From Bin80 sp965208025 (GTDB lineage: Bacteria; Bacteroidota; Rhodothermia; Rhodothermales; Bin80), in assembly GCA_965208025.1 (NCBI GenBank), contig OZ242302.1:992001-1056000 (forward strand): a stretch of 64,000 nt of DNA. The letters are read 5' to 3'. Below are positions 46,709 through 55,448 of this stretch, in pieces (within the stretch, counting starts at the first letter, position 1; the number at the start of each line of letters is the position of its first letter). The translations under genes and the position numbers were made by a program. The notes beneath the pieces were generated by a model, which saw only the letters and a list, made by a program, of their open reading frames with translations, had not been told where the DNA came from and did no database searches.

Positions 46709-48475
46709 ATGGAGAATTCACTGCAAATGTCCGAGTTTGACCGCTATACAGCTCATTACCCCGATTGGGCCAAACTGTTAGCGCGAAAATACTTCACAAA
46801 AACATTAATCCAATTTATCCTCCATGGGAATGTTCGAGATCTTGTACGGCATGAGAACCCTGAATCTGGAAAGGTAGAGTATATTGGACTCACACAGTTT
46901 CTGGCCATTGAGCTCTTTGCTGCCCGGGATATTGTCGTCTTCTATGACCGTGCGGCGGGAATCCATTTTCTTGATGCAGAAACACAAAAGGACTTCAACC
47001 GAGCGTTAACTGGTCACGACAGTCTATTCGGAACAGAGTTTGCCAAAAAACGCCCCCGCAATCCTTCCCAGGTGCTCTCAATTCTGGGCAACTACTTCCG
47101 ACTCCGCCTCAACTCTGGAAAGCGGATTGCCTGCATCATTGATTATGCCGAAACCATTATTCCGATGGCAGAGGCATCAATGTATTCCGCTGAAGACCGA
47201 AGTGCACTCGTAAATTTGCAACGCTGGGCACATGATCCGCTTTTTCTTCAACATGATTTTACCATTTGTCTGATTACCGAAAATCTCAGCGATCTGAATC
47301 AACAGCATGTGCAAAGCCCTTGGACAGCAGAGATTAACATCCCTCTCCCGGAACGAGAAGACCGACTTGAATTTGCAAAGTGGTCTACAAAAGATTCATA
47401 CTCCCTTTTTGAAGAGCATTCAGATCTGAGTCTGGAGGAATTTTCGCAAAATACTCCTGGACTTGGATACACCCAGCTACGGACTATCCTTGCGGACACG
47501 TTGGAAAACAAATCTCATCTCAGCTTTGAGAACCTGTCTGACCTCAAGAAGGTTTTGATTGAGGAGTCTGCATTTGGAATGTTAGAGTTTGTCGAATCAA
47601 CCAATGGGATGGATGATGTTGCTGGACACTCGGAAGTAAAAACGCACCTTCGCCGAGCCGCATCAGCCCTTCGCTCTGGAATGTATGATGTCATGCCAAT
47701 GGGGTATTTGGTCAGTGGTCCTGTGGGTACAGGCAAGACATTCCTCATCACTTGCTTTGCCAAAGACATTGGTATTCCGATGGTCAAGTTGAAGAATTTT
47801 CGATCCCAGTGGCAGGGTCAAACGGAAGGAAATCTAGAGCGAATTTTGAATCTCCTTGAGGCTATGCCACCAATTGCCGTGATGATTGATGAAGCAGACG
47901 CAGCACTGGGAAATCGGGATGCAGAGGGAGATTCAGGGGTTTCCAAGCGTGTTTTTGGGCAAATAGCCTCGTTCATGAGTAAACCCGAACACCGCGGACG
48001 AATCATATTCTTCTTGATCACTGCTCGCCCAGACCTGATGCCTGTGGATCTTAAACGTCAGGGACGTGCGGAGGAGCATATTGCTCTCTTCTACCCTTCC
48101 ACACCCGAAGATCGGCTTGAGCTGCTCCGCGTGATGATGCGAAGAACGGAGATCAATCTTCCAGACGAATCCATTCCAAAAGCGCTACTGAATGGAAAAA
48201 CAGTTTATAGTGGAGCGGACATGGAGGCTCTCTTAACACGTGCAAAGTTTCTTGCCGCTGCAAATCATGGTAACTCAAAAAAGGTTACCCCTGAAATTCT
48301 TGATACCGTAGTACAAGATTTCACTCCTCCTGCGAATAGTGATGAAAAAGAACTTCAAGCACTCGTCGCTGTGCTCGAAAGCACCAGTAGAGAATCTATA
48401 CCCCAAGCCTATCGCTCAATGGACCGAGTAAAAATTCTTCAACGTGTCAACAAGTTGAAATTGAAGCTGTTGTAG
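46709..48475 (+). CDS. Two-module AAA+ ATPase
   Basis: A 588-residue cytoplasmic protein. The N-terminal half (residues about 20-270) has an AAA-like layout without a Walker A motif (FILHGNVRDLV, LDAETQKDF, CIIDYAETIIP as a Walker B relic, FTICLITENLSDLN). The C-terminal half is a canonical AAA domain: Walker A SGPVGTGKTFL, Walker B PIAVMIDEADAALG, sensor-1 FFLITARPDLMP, and the SRH-like KRQGRAEEHI. The protein resembles uncharacterised two-domain AAA proteins seen in several phyla; I cannot assign a substrate. The start is set to the ATG at 46709, with GGAGGG 16 bases upstream. It is flanked by non-coding DNA and stands alone. Confidence 0.8.
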   Translation: MENSLQMSEFDRYTAHYPDWAKLLARKYFTKTLIQFILHGNVRDLVRHENPESGKVEYIGLTQFLAIELFAARDIVVFYDRAAGIHFLDAETQKDFNRALTGHDSLFGTEFAKKRPRNPSQVLSILGNYFRLRLNSGKRIACIIDYAETIIPMAEASMYSAEDRSALVNLQRWAHDPLFLQHDFTICLITENLSDLNQQHVQSPWTAEINIPLPEREDRLEFAKWSTKDSYSLFEEHSDLSLEEFSQNTPGLGYTQLRTILADTLENKSHLSFENLSDLKKVLIEESAFGMLEFVESTNGMDDVAGHSEVKTHLRRAASALRSGMYDVMPMGYLVSGPVGTGKTFLITCFAKDIGIPMVKLKNFRSQWQGQTEGNLERILNLLEAMPPIAVMIDEADAALGNRDAEGDSGVSKRVFGQIASFMSKPEHRGRIIFFLITARPDLMPVDLKRQGRAEEHIALFYPSTPEDRLELLRVMMRRTEINLPDESIPKALLNGKTVYSGADMEALLTRAKFLAAANHGNSKKVTPEILDTVVQDFTPPANSDEKELQALVAVLESTSRESIPQAYRSMDRVKILQRVNKLKLKLL

Positions 48476-48481
48476 CGTTTC

Positions 48482-48930
48482 ATTAGTAATTGCTGTAGAC
48501 TTTGATGGATTCCAGAATCTGATAATTGATTTTGTCCATATGAAGGGCTTGGGATCCTCAATACAGACCTCAAACTACTGTGTGACCGTATCTGCTAATT
48601 CTTTTGCACTCTGATGCGTTCTCCTTGGAGTTGGTCATTGATAATCTTGGCAAACCAGCGTTCTGCGAGACTCAGCCAAGAAGGACAGGTCGGTGTCAAA
48701 TGAAGATGAAACCGTGGCGGCGAAGTAGTCAGTTATGAATCAGGATGGTTTTGTGGGCGCTGTCATTATCCAATCAAGGTGAACCATTACTTCCTCAGGA
48801 ATTGATCTGTCAGTAGCATGCAGGAAGTGTCGGACCACAAAATGAGAACCTGTCACCGTCACCAAACTATGTGCTTTGCATGAGTCGTAGCCTCTTGATA
48901 ATCCACCTAACCCTACCCCGCGAATCAATA
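48482..48930 (-). pseudogene. IS630-family transposase fragment
   Basis: Reverse-strand frames show IS630 catalytic blocks in order: RSIPEEVMVHLD, then DNDSAHKTILIHN, then PPRFHLHLTPTCPSWLSLAE with RWFAKI, then EDPKPFIWTKS. They are split over at least three frames with stops between, so the gene is dead. It is distinct from the IS630 element at 25.2-26.5 kb. No inverted ends were found. Confidence 0.8.
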
Positions 48931-49090
48931 CTATGGGCGAAGCAAGCCACGAGACAGATTACCTTATTCGTACTATAATAATGTACTTCATCACTATTGC
49001 ACCAGACTTTTAACCCACTATACTTTGCAATGAGTCTTGGTTATCACAACAGTGACAATTATTTTTAGCTGGATTTCTTCAAATAACCTA

Positions 49091-49132
49091 TAAGCAACAA
49101 AGCCTCAGGAAATCCTGAGGCTTTGTTGCTTA
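49091..49132 (-). terminator. Strong hairpin terminator after the TonB receptor gene
   Basis: A perfect 20-bp inverted repeat (TAAGCAACAAAGCCTCAGGA, AA, complementary arm) lies 10 bases past the stop codon of the leftward TonB receptor gene. The stem is rich in G and C at the top and A/T at the base, and could work in both directions, ending also rightward readthrough. Confidence 0.8.
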
Positions 49133-49142
49133 AGCTGATGAT

Positions 49143-52046
49143 CTAGAATAGATCAGCAACTAGGCGTAGAACGAAGGATCGGCCATTGTAATCCCAAGGG
49201 GTACTTTCTGGACGAATATTCCCTTGGCTGAGCGTTTCATCTGGATGTGCATCCGGGACTGTGTCTAACAAATTATCAATCCCAATTGCGACTTGATAGT
49301 TGCCCATGAAACGATACCCAATCTCTGCATCAACGATAATGGCAGAGTCATACTCATCCAAGAGAGATGAACCGTCGGAAGTGGTACATGAGTTACTATT
49401 ATTGCGGCAGGCAAACCAACCATCATAGTAGTTGAGCCGAAGCATACCACTTATGGGACCACGTACATGTCGACCCATCGCAACAATCCGATGCTTCGGA
49501 TTGAGATCTTCCGTTTCTAACTGCCTACGTGGAGTTAGGATACTGATTTCGAATGGCGTACTCAATGTTCGGCCAAGGAACTCATTGATCTCCCGTGGGG
49601 GAGAGAAAGATTGTAGGGTAGTAGCTGTCCAATTCCAGGCAAGCGTAACCTGGGTAGCATTACCAGCCTCGGTCTCAGTATCATATGCTAAGAGAAGGTC
49701 AATCCCGCGGGTACGGGTATCAAAATCGTTGGAGAAAAATTTAACTTCCTGTAAATTCTCTACCCCCCCTAAGAGATCTGCCTCATCCATAATATCCTGA
49801 ATTTCATCTGAGATAGCAATATTGCCCGTAAGTGAAATTCGGTCCAGCAACGTAATGTCAAAATAATCAACCGTGAGTGTGAGATCAGACGATAGATCCA
49901 TGACGGTCCCCAAAGAAATACTCCGAGCAGTTTCTTCAGTCAACTCTTCGGCGCCAAACGCAGCCGAAATTGGATGTGTTGGAGGGAGCTGGCCAGTTTC
50001 CACAAGCTGATCTCCTTCACCAGACAGAGCGGTCTGCAATGCCCATAGATTCGCTTGACCAGGAGTCGGAGCTCTGAAGCCTGTAGAGGCAGTCCCACGT
50101 AAACGAATTCGGTCCGTCGCACGGAATAAGACTGCAAGTTTACCTGTTAAGGTTGATCCAAAATCATTGTAATAATTCTCATATCGTGAAGCAACTCCCA
50201 GAGTCAAGCGCCTACTAACATCTGTTTCCAGATCCACATATGCCGAAACATTCGGACGAGTCCATGAGCCGGCAAACTTGGGGTTGAGTCCTTGGTATCC
50301 ATTGGAACCAACACTGAATCCCTGAGGGCCATACTCTCCGACACGATAAGAATCTTCGTCCCCCCCTTCGGTTGTAAACTGTTCAGTGTGATATTCTAAC
50401 CCAAAAGCAACGTTCAATGGCGTTTCAAAGGCACCAACATCCACTGGTAGGGATCCTGCCGCGGCAACGGTAATTTCTTCCTGCTCATATCCACGGGGAT
50501 CAAATGTCGTTGGAGAATCGGGTCCCATAGATGCATTGATGGTATTATAAATGAAATAATCAATATCACTATTGCCATAGGAAAAGCTCAGATCCCATTG
50601 GAAACCGTCCTGAAGGCCTCCACGAATCCCTCCAGTCGCACTCAAATCATATATGTCAGCGCCAAAGCGTGGGGTAAATCCGCCAGGAAACAACTGATTG
50701 AAGAGAAAGCAGTTGTTTCCATACTGCGTAATAAATGTATCAACTGTAGCAAAATCAGCATCAAGATCGGGGACAACTTCACTACATACGATATCATCAT
50801 TTAGGTTCAGATCAGCTACAGCTCTCTCATCACCAACTCTGAACACAGCGTTACGAGCACTTGATGTGCCCGGGGAACGAAAATAAAATCCACCTTCGGA
50901 TCTTCGTTGCCCATATCCGCCAAACGCATACACATGCGTGTTAGCATTAATATCAAGGCCTGCGTTCACGAATCCAACGAATGAATTGCTAACATGTGGA
51001 CTTCCCCAGATTTGTGCGGGGTTATTCACAGGATATCCCCGATCAATGAGAGCTCCCTCATCTCGTCGTAGACCACTGCGAATCGTGGGTTGAGCATCTC
51101 GGTATTCAAGGCTTAAATTCACAAATCCTTGATCGGTCAATGGAAGTCCAGCATTGGCAGCTGCCAAGATGCTGGCACCAGACCCCGAAAGAGCATGATC
51201 CGAAAGTCTCTGGTTAGCAGCAGCAACTCCCACCAGATTGGCATCATCGCCACCTCCATATTGGCTGGCTTGGAACCGAACATGCACCCCACGATCACTG
51301 TCTCGGAGTTGTATATTGAATACGCCAGCGACTGCATCAGCACCATACTGAGCAGTAGCACCATCTCTAAGAACTTCAACCTGCTTCAAGGCAATGCTGG
51401 GAATCATATTCATATCGGCCCCTTGAGAGCCAGTATTCAGCGAACTGCCGAGAAGAGCCATTGATGCAGAGCGATGACGACGTTTCCCGTTCACTAATAC
51501 CACCACATTGTCGGGAGATAGCCCTCTCAGAGTAATCGGCCTTACGAGAGTAGCCTCATCATCAATGCCATGGCGTTGGACATTATACGATGGAATTTGC
51601 GTACGCAGTATGTCATCCATATCGGAACTGGATTGTGAAGCTAGATCTCTTGGTCCGAATACATCAACAGGGACAGCAGAGTCTTTGGCAAGCCGAGGCG
51701 TACGGCGAGTTCCCAGAATAACAACCTCGTCTAATCCGAGAATACTCTCAAACATGCGAACGTTAAGTTCGGTCATTTCCTCCGAGACAAGTATCTCTTG
51801 GGTACTATACCCCACGAATCGAAAGACGAGTGTATTTCCGACAGCAGGGACAGAGATTGAATAAGCACCCTCGGAATCCGTAGTCGTACCCGACAAGGTA
51901 CCCTTGACGATCACCTGAACACCAGGAAATGGTTCTTCGGAGTCGGCTTCAGTGACTGTACCGGAAACTATGACCTGAGCGGTAGCCAATGGTAGAGTGA
52001 ACCATAGCGTGAGAGCGAATAATATTGGAGTAACAATATATTTCAT
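49143..52046 (-). CDS. TonB-dependent outer-membrane receptor
   Basis: A 967-residue receptor. Signal peptide MKYIVTPILFALTLWFTLPLATAQ, carboxypeptidase-regulatory-like domain (VSGTVTEADSEEPFPGVQVI, GTTTDSEGAYSISVP), plug domain (ILRTQIPSYNVQRHG, PDNVVVLVNGKRRHRSA, QVEVLRDGATAQYGADAVAGV) and a barrel that ends SFVLRLVADLF. The plug with NGKRRHRSA is typical of a subgroup of receptors with unknown ligands, often for siderophore- or vitamin-like compounds. The gene stands alone, with its own promoter and terminator, so it is probably regulated separately. Confidence 0.94.
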   Translation of the reverse strand: MKYIVTPILFALTLWFTLPLATAQVIVSGTVTEADSEEPFPGVQVIVKGTLSGTTTDSEGAYSISVPAVGNTLVFRFVGYSTQEILVSEEMTELNVRMFESILGLDEVVILGTRRTPRLAKDSAVPVDVFGPRDLASQSSSDMDDILRTQIPSYNVQRHGIDDEATLVRPITLRGLSPDNVVVLVNGKRRHRSASMALLGSSLNTGSQGADMNMIPSIALKQVEVLRDGATAQYGADAVAGVFNIQLRDSDRGVHVRFQASQYGGGDDANLVGVAAANQRLSDHALSGSGASILAAANAGLPLTDQGFVNLSLEYRDAQPTIRSGLRRDEGALIDRGYPVNNPAQIWGSPHVSNSFVGFVNAGLDINANTHVYAFGGYGQRRSEGGFYFRSPGTSSARNAVFRVGDERAVADLNLNDDIVCSEVVPDLDADFATVDTFITQYGNNCFLFNQLFPGGFTPRFGADIYDLSATGGIRGGLQDGFQWDLSFSYGNSDIDYFIYNTINASMGPDSPTTFDPRGYEQEEITVAAAGSLPVDVGAFETPLNVAFGLEYHTEQFTTEGGDEDSYRVGEYGPQGFSVGSNGYQGLNPKFAGSWTRPNVSAYVDLETDVSRRLTLGVASRYENYYNDFGSTLTGKLAVLFRATDRIRLRGTASTGFRAPTPGQANLWALQTALSGEGDQLVETGQLPPTHPISAAFGAEELTEETARSISLGTVMDLSSDLTLTVDYFDITLLDRISLTGNIAISDEIQDIMDEADLLGGVENLQEVKFFSNDFDTRTRGIDLLLAYDTETEAGNATQVTLAWNWTATTLQSFSPPREINEFLGRTLSTPFEISILTPRRQLETEDLNPKHRIVAMGRHVRGPISGMLRLNYYDGWFACRNNSNSCTTSDGSSLLDEYDSAIIVDAEIGYRFMGNYQVAIGIDNLLDTVPDAHPDETLSQGNIRPESTPWDYNGRSFVLRLVADLF

Positions 52047-52167
52047 TTAATTATTTAGCTTTATTAGCAATTAACTTGAATTGTGAGAAACAAAATTACA
52101 AATAGACCGCAAGAGCAGTCCACCAACAACATAACCCGACAAAAGGTTATACACCTAACGCCCTATT

Positions 52168-52196
52168 AGTTTACAAAATGGCGGTTAAATTGTCAA
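52168..52196 (-). promoter_or_regulatory. Consensus-like sigma-70 promoter of the TonB receptor gene
   Basis: Read on the reverse strand: TTGACA (52191-52196), a 17-base spacer, and TAAACT (52168-52173). The -35 box is perfect and the -10 box has two mismatches. The predicted start point would give a leader of about 115 bases before the ATG at 52046. Bacteroidota usually use a different promoter (TTG-N19-TAnnTTTG), so a sigma-70-like box with 17-base spacing is of interest for assigning the lineage. Confidence 0.55.
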
Positions 52197-52274
52197 GTTT
52201 GCGAAAGTTCCTAATAATACATAACCCCTCGAACAAAAAGATGAAACCTATTATTCCAAAACTGAGGTTCTATC

Positions 52275-52515
52275 TATTGCCTACCAGAAAATTTGAATCT
52301 TTGAAATTAAGATGGGTTGGGTATTTTTGGTAGCCTAATGAATACAAACCCTCCTCCAGACAGAAGTATCTCGCATTGGCAAGCCACTGCTTATTTCGAA
52401 ATTATCTTTCAGGCACTTTGACGTTTTTGATCCGAGTATTGATACTTTCCGCCGCCCAATTGCTGACTTCATGAACGAAGTAAGTGAGGATTCCCCGTCC
52501 ATCGTTATACCTGTT
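52275..52515 (-). pseudogene. ISL3-family-like transposase C-terminal fragment
   Basis: On the reverse strand the frame reads HEVSNWAAESINTRIKNVKV, PER, a TAA, then FRNKQWLANARYFCLEEG and PTHLN. This follows the C-terminal pattern of ISL3-type transposases (SN..AE..N..IK, GFRN...F..A..F, T-H-N). It has an internal stop and no N-terminal part, and it overlaps the end of the SLOG/DprA-like gene by about ten bases. It is a short remnant. Confidence 0.5.
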
Positions 52516-54502
52516 CGGAGACAGCCTTGATAGGATTGAGGAGGCGTTGTACATGTAGACTTGCATCTTCACCTCTTGGTAACCATTGCCTCCCCCCTTC
52601 AATCATCAATGATTTTTCCGAATTTTTTCCTTCTTGCTCCCTAACCCATATTGATGCCCAATTACTTTGAAGACATTTCAGCGCAGAGTGTACGACAGCA
52701 TCATTTTTACCGTGGCAGACGATTAATGCAGCGTCAGAAAGGCAGTAAGCAATAGCACGATGCTGCTTGAAAGTGGACGATGTCACTTTGGCAGGCGGAG
52801 CATACGGAGGCAAAGCCGATAGAGATACCAGTTTATTGTCTATAATAAATTTCCTGAGGGGAGAGGTACTGGAAGATTTTTGCAGATCACCTGGAAGTAC
52901 AGCTATGCATTGTCCACCGTGATCCAATGAAGATTCAATTGCATCTTTTTCGATCTGAGCTCTGTTGATCGAAACCAATATACTCTTTGCCTCTGCAACT
53001 GCAACAGCCAGCGAACGTGAATAGTTCAGATCGATATCCGAAATGCCTCTTGAAGACCCTAGAACCATTATTTTTTTGCCCTGAGAAAGCAAAGCACGGT
53101 CACCCGAACCAAATAAAATGGCTGGACAATCATTCCTCAGCTTCCTTTTGAGCACCTTGGGATAATCCTTATCTCCGCGAGATAATATCCAAATACCTGC
53201 TTTATGCCAATTCTCAATTTCTTTGGTAAGCTGTTCTTGTCGTGATTGACCCAGCAATGCCCTAATTCTATCAGAGAATTTGTTTTTCTGCTCCGCGAAC
53301 TCCAAAATATCGTCAAGTGCGTTAGTAAAGAGATTCTCTGGTGTGAACTGATGGTTCAAAAGCCATTTTGCAAACTTTCCCCACTCCTTAAATCCTAACG
53401 GACTCACTTCGCCGTTGCAATCACTCTGTAATTGCGCCGTTAGCAGAAGTACTGCTAAGGTTCTTTGATTGCCATTACTGGGGGGATCCACTCCTTCATT
53501 CGCAGAGGGCTTTGGTGGCAATACAGTTTTCACTCTTTCTTCTTCAATGCCGAAGATGAGGCGAATATGTGCATATTCGTCTTCGTTCTTTGGCAAAAAC
53601 TTCCCTTTTGCTTTTATCTTCTTCTCTTTCTCAAGGGCATCATTTACTGACCGCATAGAGTTCGTATCTCGCATCCACAGTGATACCCAATCACCCTTCA
53701 GATTATCTCTTGCACCAGACCATGTTCCTCCTTTATCAGCAGAGTGAACAACCACAGTAGCATCCGACATACAATAGATGTAGTGATTTCGTTGCATGGC
53801 TGCACTGATAAATTCAAAGCGAGAAAGCTTGACCTCCGGAGAAGTTGATGATATCAGGAGCAGTTGATCTTCCAATAGATGATCCCTCGTGTCATCGCAC
53901 AAGGATTTTTTCAACAAACCATCCGATAATATGCCAACCACCCTGCCCCCACTTCCGAGGGCACCCGACATCGCTCTACGATCAATTCCTTGTGCTCCAC
54001 CAGAAATTACAGCAATCCGATCGCTCGCAGCAGCCTGTCCAAGATCATGTGCGTACTTCAAATCTTCATCAGGTGCATTGCGAGATCCCACCACGGCTAA
54101 CCCTCCACTGTTGAGTAACGATTTGTCCCCAACTCCGAAAAGAACTGGCGGGGCCTTATGTATAAGTCGTTGATTTAGTCTGGTAGGATACTCGTCATCA
54201 AGATAAGTGATAATCCAGATTCCCTTTTGCTCCCACTCAATTATAGTAGAAGCATGGGCCAATCCTCGTTCAAGCAAGCTTCGGATATCATAGCTTGATA
54301 GCCCATTCGTTTGCATCATACATTCACTAAGCACCGACGCATCGCCTTCAAGAAGATCTCCTGGGCGTAACTCATTCTCTTCCAGAAAGTTACGGATGGT
54401 TCTCCATTTCGCTAATGTGAGTGGTTTCAGCCCACCTGAATGTTCCTTGCCAAAAACTACTGTCAGCAGTAGTATAGCCTCTGCGTCCTTAGAGAGTTCC
54501 AT
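52505..54502 (-). CDS. Tandem SLOG/DprA-like protein (two fused DprA-type modules)
   Basis: A 665-residue protein built from two similar halves, each with an N-terminal helical part and a Rossmann-like SLOG domain. Module 1 (about residues 1-330): IWIITYLDDEYPTRLNQRL, PPVLFGVGDKSLL, VVGSRNAPDEDL, VISGGAQGIDRRAMSGAL, YCMSDATVVVHSADKGGTW. Module 2 (about 350-660): IWILSRGDKDYPKVLKRKL, PAILFGSGDRALL, VLGSSRGISDIDL, but the GGAQGID loop is replaced by VSINRAQIEKDAIESSL, then YCLSDAALIVCHGKND. So module 1 keeps the nucleotide/DNA-binding glycine loop and module 2 has lost it. DprA proper loads RecA in transformation; solitary DprA-like proteins of this shape also occur in accessory and defence loci. 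It lies 65 bases downstream of mazG on the same strand. No helix-turn-helix C-terminal domain is present. Confidence 0.85.
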   Translation of the reverse strand: MELSKDAEAILLLTVVFGKEHSGGLKPLTLAKWRTIRNFLEENELRPGDLLEGDASVLSECMMQTNGLSSYDIRSLLERGLAHASTIIEWEQKGIWIITYLDDEYPTRLNQRLIHKAPPVLFGVGDKSLLNSGGLAVVGSRNAPDEDLKYAHDLGQAAASDRIAVISGGAQGIDRRAMSGALGSGGRVVGILSDGLLKKSLCDDTRDHLLEDQLLLISSTSPEVKLSRFEFISAAMQRNHYIYCMSDATVVVHSADKGGTWSGARDNLKGDWVSLWMRDTNSMRSVNDALEKEKKIKAKGKFLPKNEDEYAHIRLIFGIEEERVKTVLPPKPSANEGVDPPSNGNQRTLAVLLLTAQLQSDCNGEVSPLGFKEWGKFAKWLLNHQFTPENLFTNALDDILEFAEQKNKFSDRIRALLGQSRQEQLTKEIENWHKAGIWILSRGDKDYPKVLKRKLRNDCPAILFGSGDRALLSQGKKIMVLGSSRGISDIDLNYSRSLAVAVAEAKSILVSINRAQIEKDAIESSLDHGGQCIAVLPGDLQKSSSTSPLRKFIIDNKLVSLSALPPYAPPAKVTSSTFKQHRAIAYCLSDAALIVCHGKNDAVVHSALKCLQSNWASIWVREQEGKNSEKSLMIEGGRQWLPRGEDASLHVQRLLNPIKAVSEQV

Positions 54503-54567
54503 ATTTCATGATTCCTTGTACCTATGAACTCATGTATGTGATATCATTGTATGAATTAGTGGAAATT

Positions 54568-55350
54568 TTATTGAAGTTTAGATGCTTCCCAATATCGGTC
54601 CAATTCGTCCAAGTCAGCGGTGGTTATATCGGGAACATGCTCTTCTACATATTCAAACCTGCTTCGGAAACGACGATTTGCACCTCGCAGTGCATCTTCG
54701 GGATTGAGTTGATTTTTTCGTGCATAGTTGACTAGTGCGAATAAAAGATCCCCGAATTCGTCTTCACGGTCTTGTTCAGAATTTGCTGATTTGAATTCTT
54801 GGATTTCTTCTTCCACTTTGGCCCAAGTCCTTTCCTGAGATGGAAAATCAAACCCAACACCTGCTACTTTCTCTTGCATCCGATATGCACATAAGAGCGC
54901 AGGTAATTTGATTGGTACACCATCTAAAATGGACTTCCCGTCTCGTTCTATTGCTTTAATTGATTCCCAATTCTGAAGAACTTCTTCGCTACTATCCACT
55001 CGCACGTTCTCAAAAACATGTGGATGACGGCGCACCATCTTATCGGTAACCCCAATAATCACCCGAGCCAAATCAAAGTCCTCAGATTCTTCAGCGATGA
55101 TACTGTGCAAGATGACTTGTAACAAGAGATCCCCCAATTCAGCACATAATTCGGGCATTTTACCGCGATCAAGTGCTTCCAACGTTTCGTACGCTTCCTC
55201 AATTAATAAATGGCGGAGGGATGCATGTGTCTGCTCCCGGTCCCAAGGACATTGCTTTCTGAGTTGACGAATGACGTTCACCAAGATAACCCAGTGAGGG
55301 GAAGAGTCATTAGGCTCTGTGTAGGCTTGATTGAAGATTTCTTTAGACAT
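54568..55350 (-). CDS. mazG: Nucleoside triphosphate pyrophosphohydrolase MazG
   Basis: A 260-residue two-domain MazG that hydrolyses NTPs to NMP and pyrophosphate and can clear aberrant nucleotides or lower ppGpp. Domain 1 has CPWDREQTH, LIEEAYETLEAL and AELGDLLLQVILHS; domain 2 has KVEEEIQEFK and DEFGDLLFALVNYARK, with the E-x2-E ... E-x2-D metal-binding pattern in each. It follows the ssb promoter region divergently, and the tandem SLOG gene lies downstream. The family is firm. Confidence 0.95.
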   Translation of the reverse strand: MSKEIFNQAYTEPNDSSPHWVILVNVIRQLRKQCPWDREQTHASLRHLLIEEAYETLEALDRGKMPELCAELGDLLLQVILHSIIAEESEDFDLARVIIGVTDKMVRRHPHVFENVRVDSSEEVLQNWESIKAIERDGKSILDGVPIKLPALLCAYRMQEKVAGVGFDFPSQERTWAKVEEEIQEFKSANSEQDREDEFGDLLFALVNYARKNQLNPEDALRGANRRFRSRFEYVEEHVPDITTADLDELDRYWEASKLQ

Positions 55351-55448
55351 TCAGACTATACTTAATGAAAATATTCTGTGTGTTATGATCAATTGAGACG
55401 TTTCTTCGTTAGGTGAGTATACCGTGGACATTTAATCAAACATTGCAC

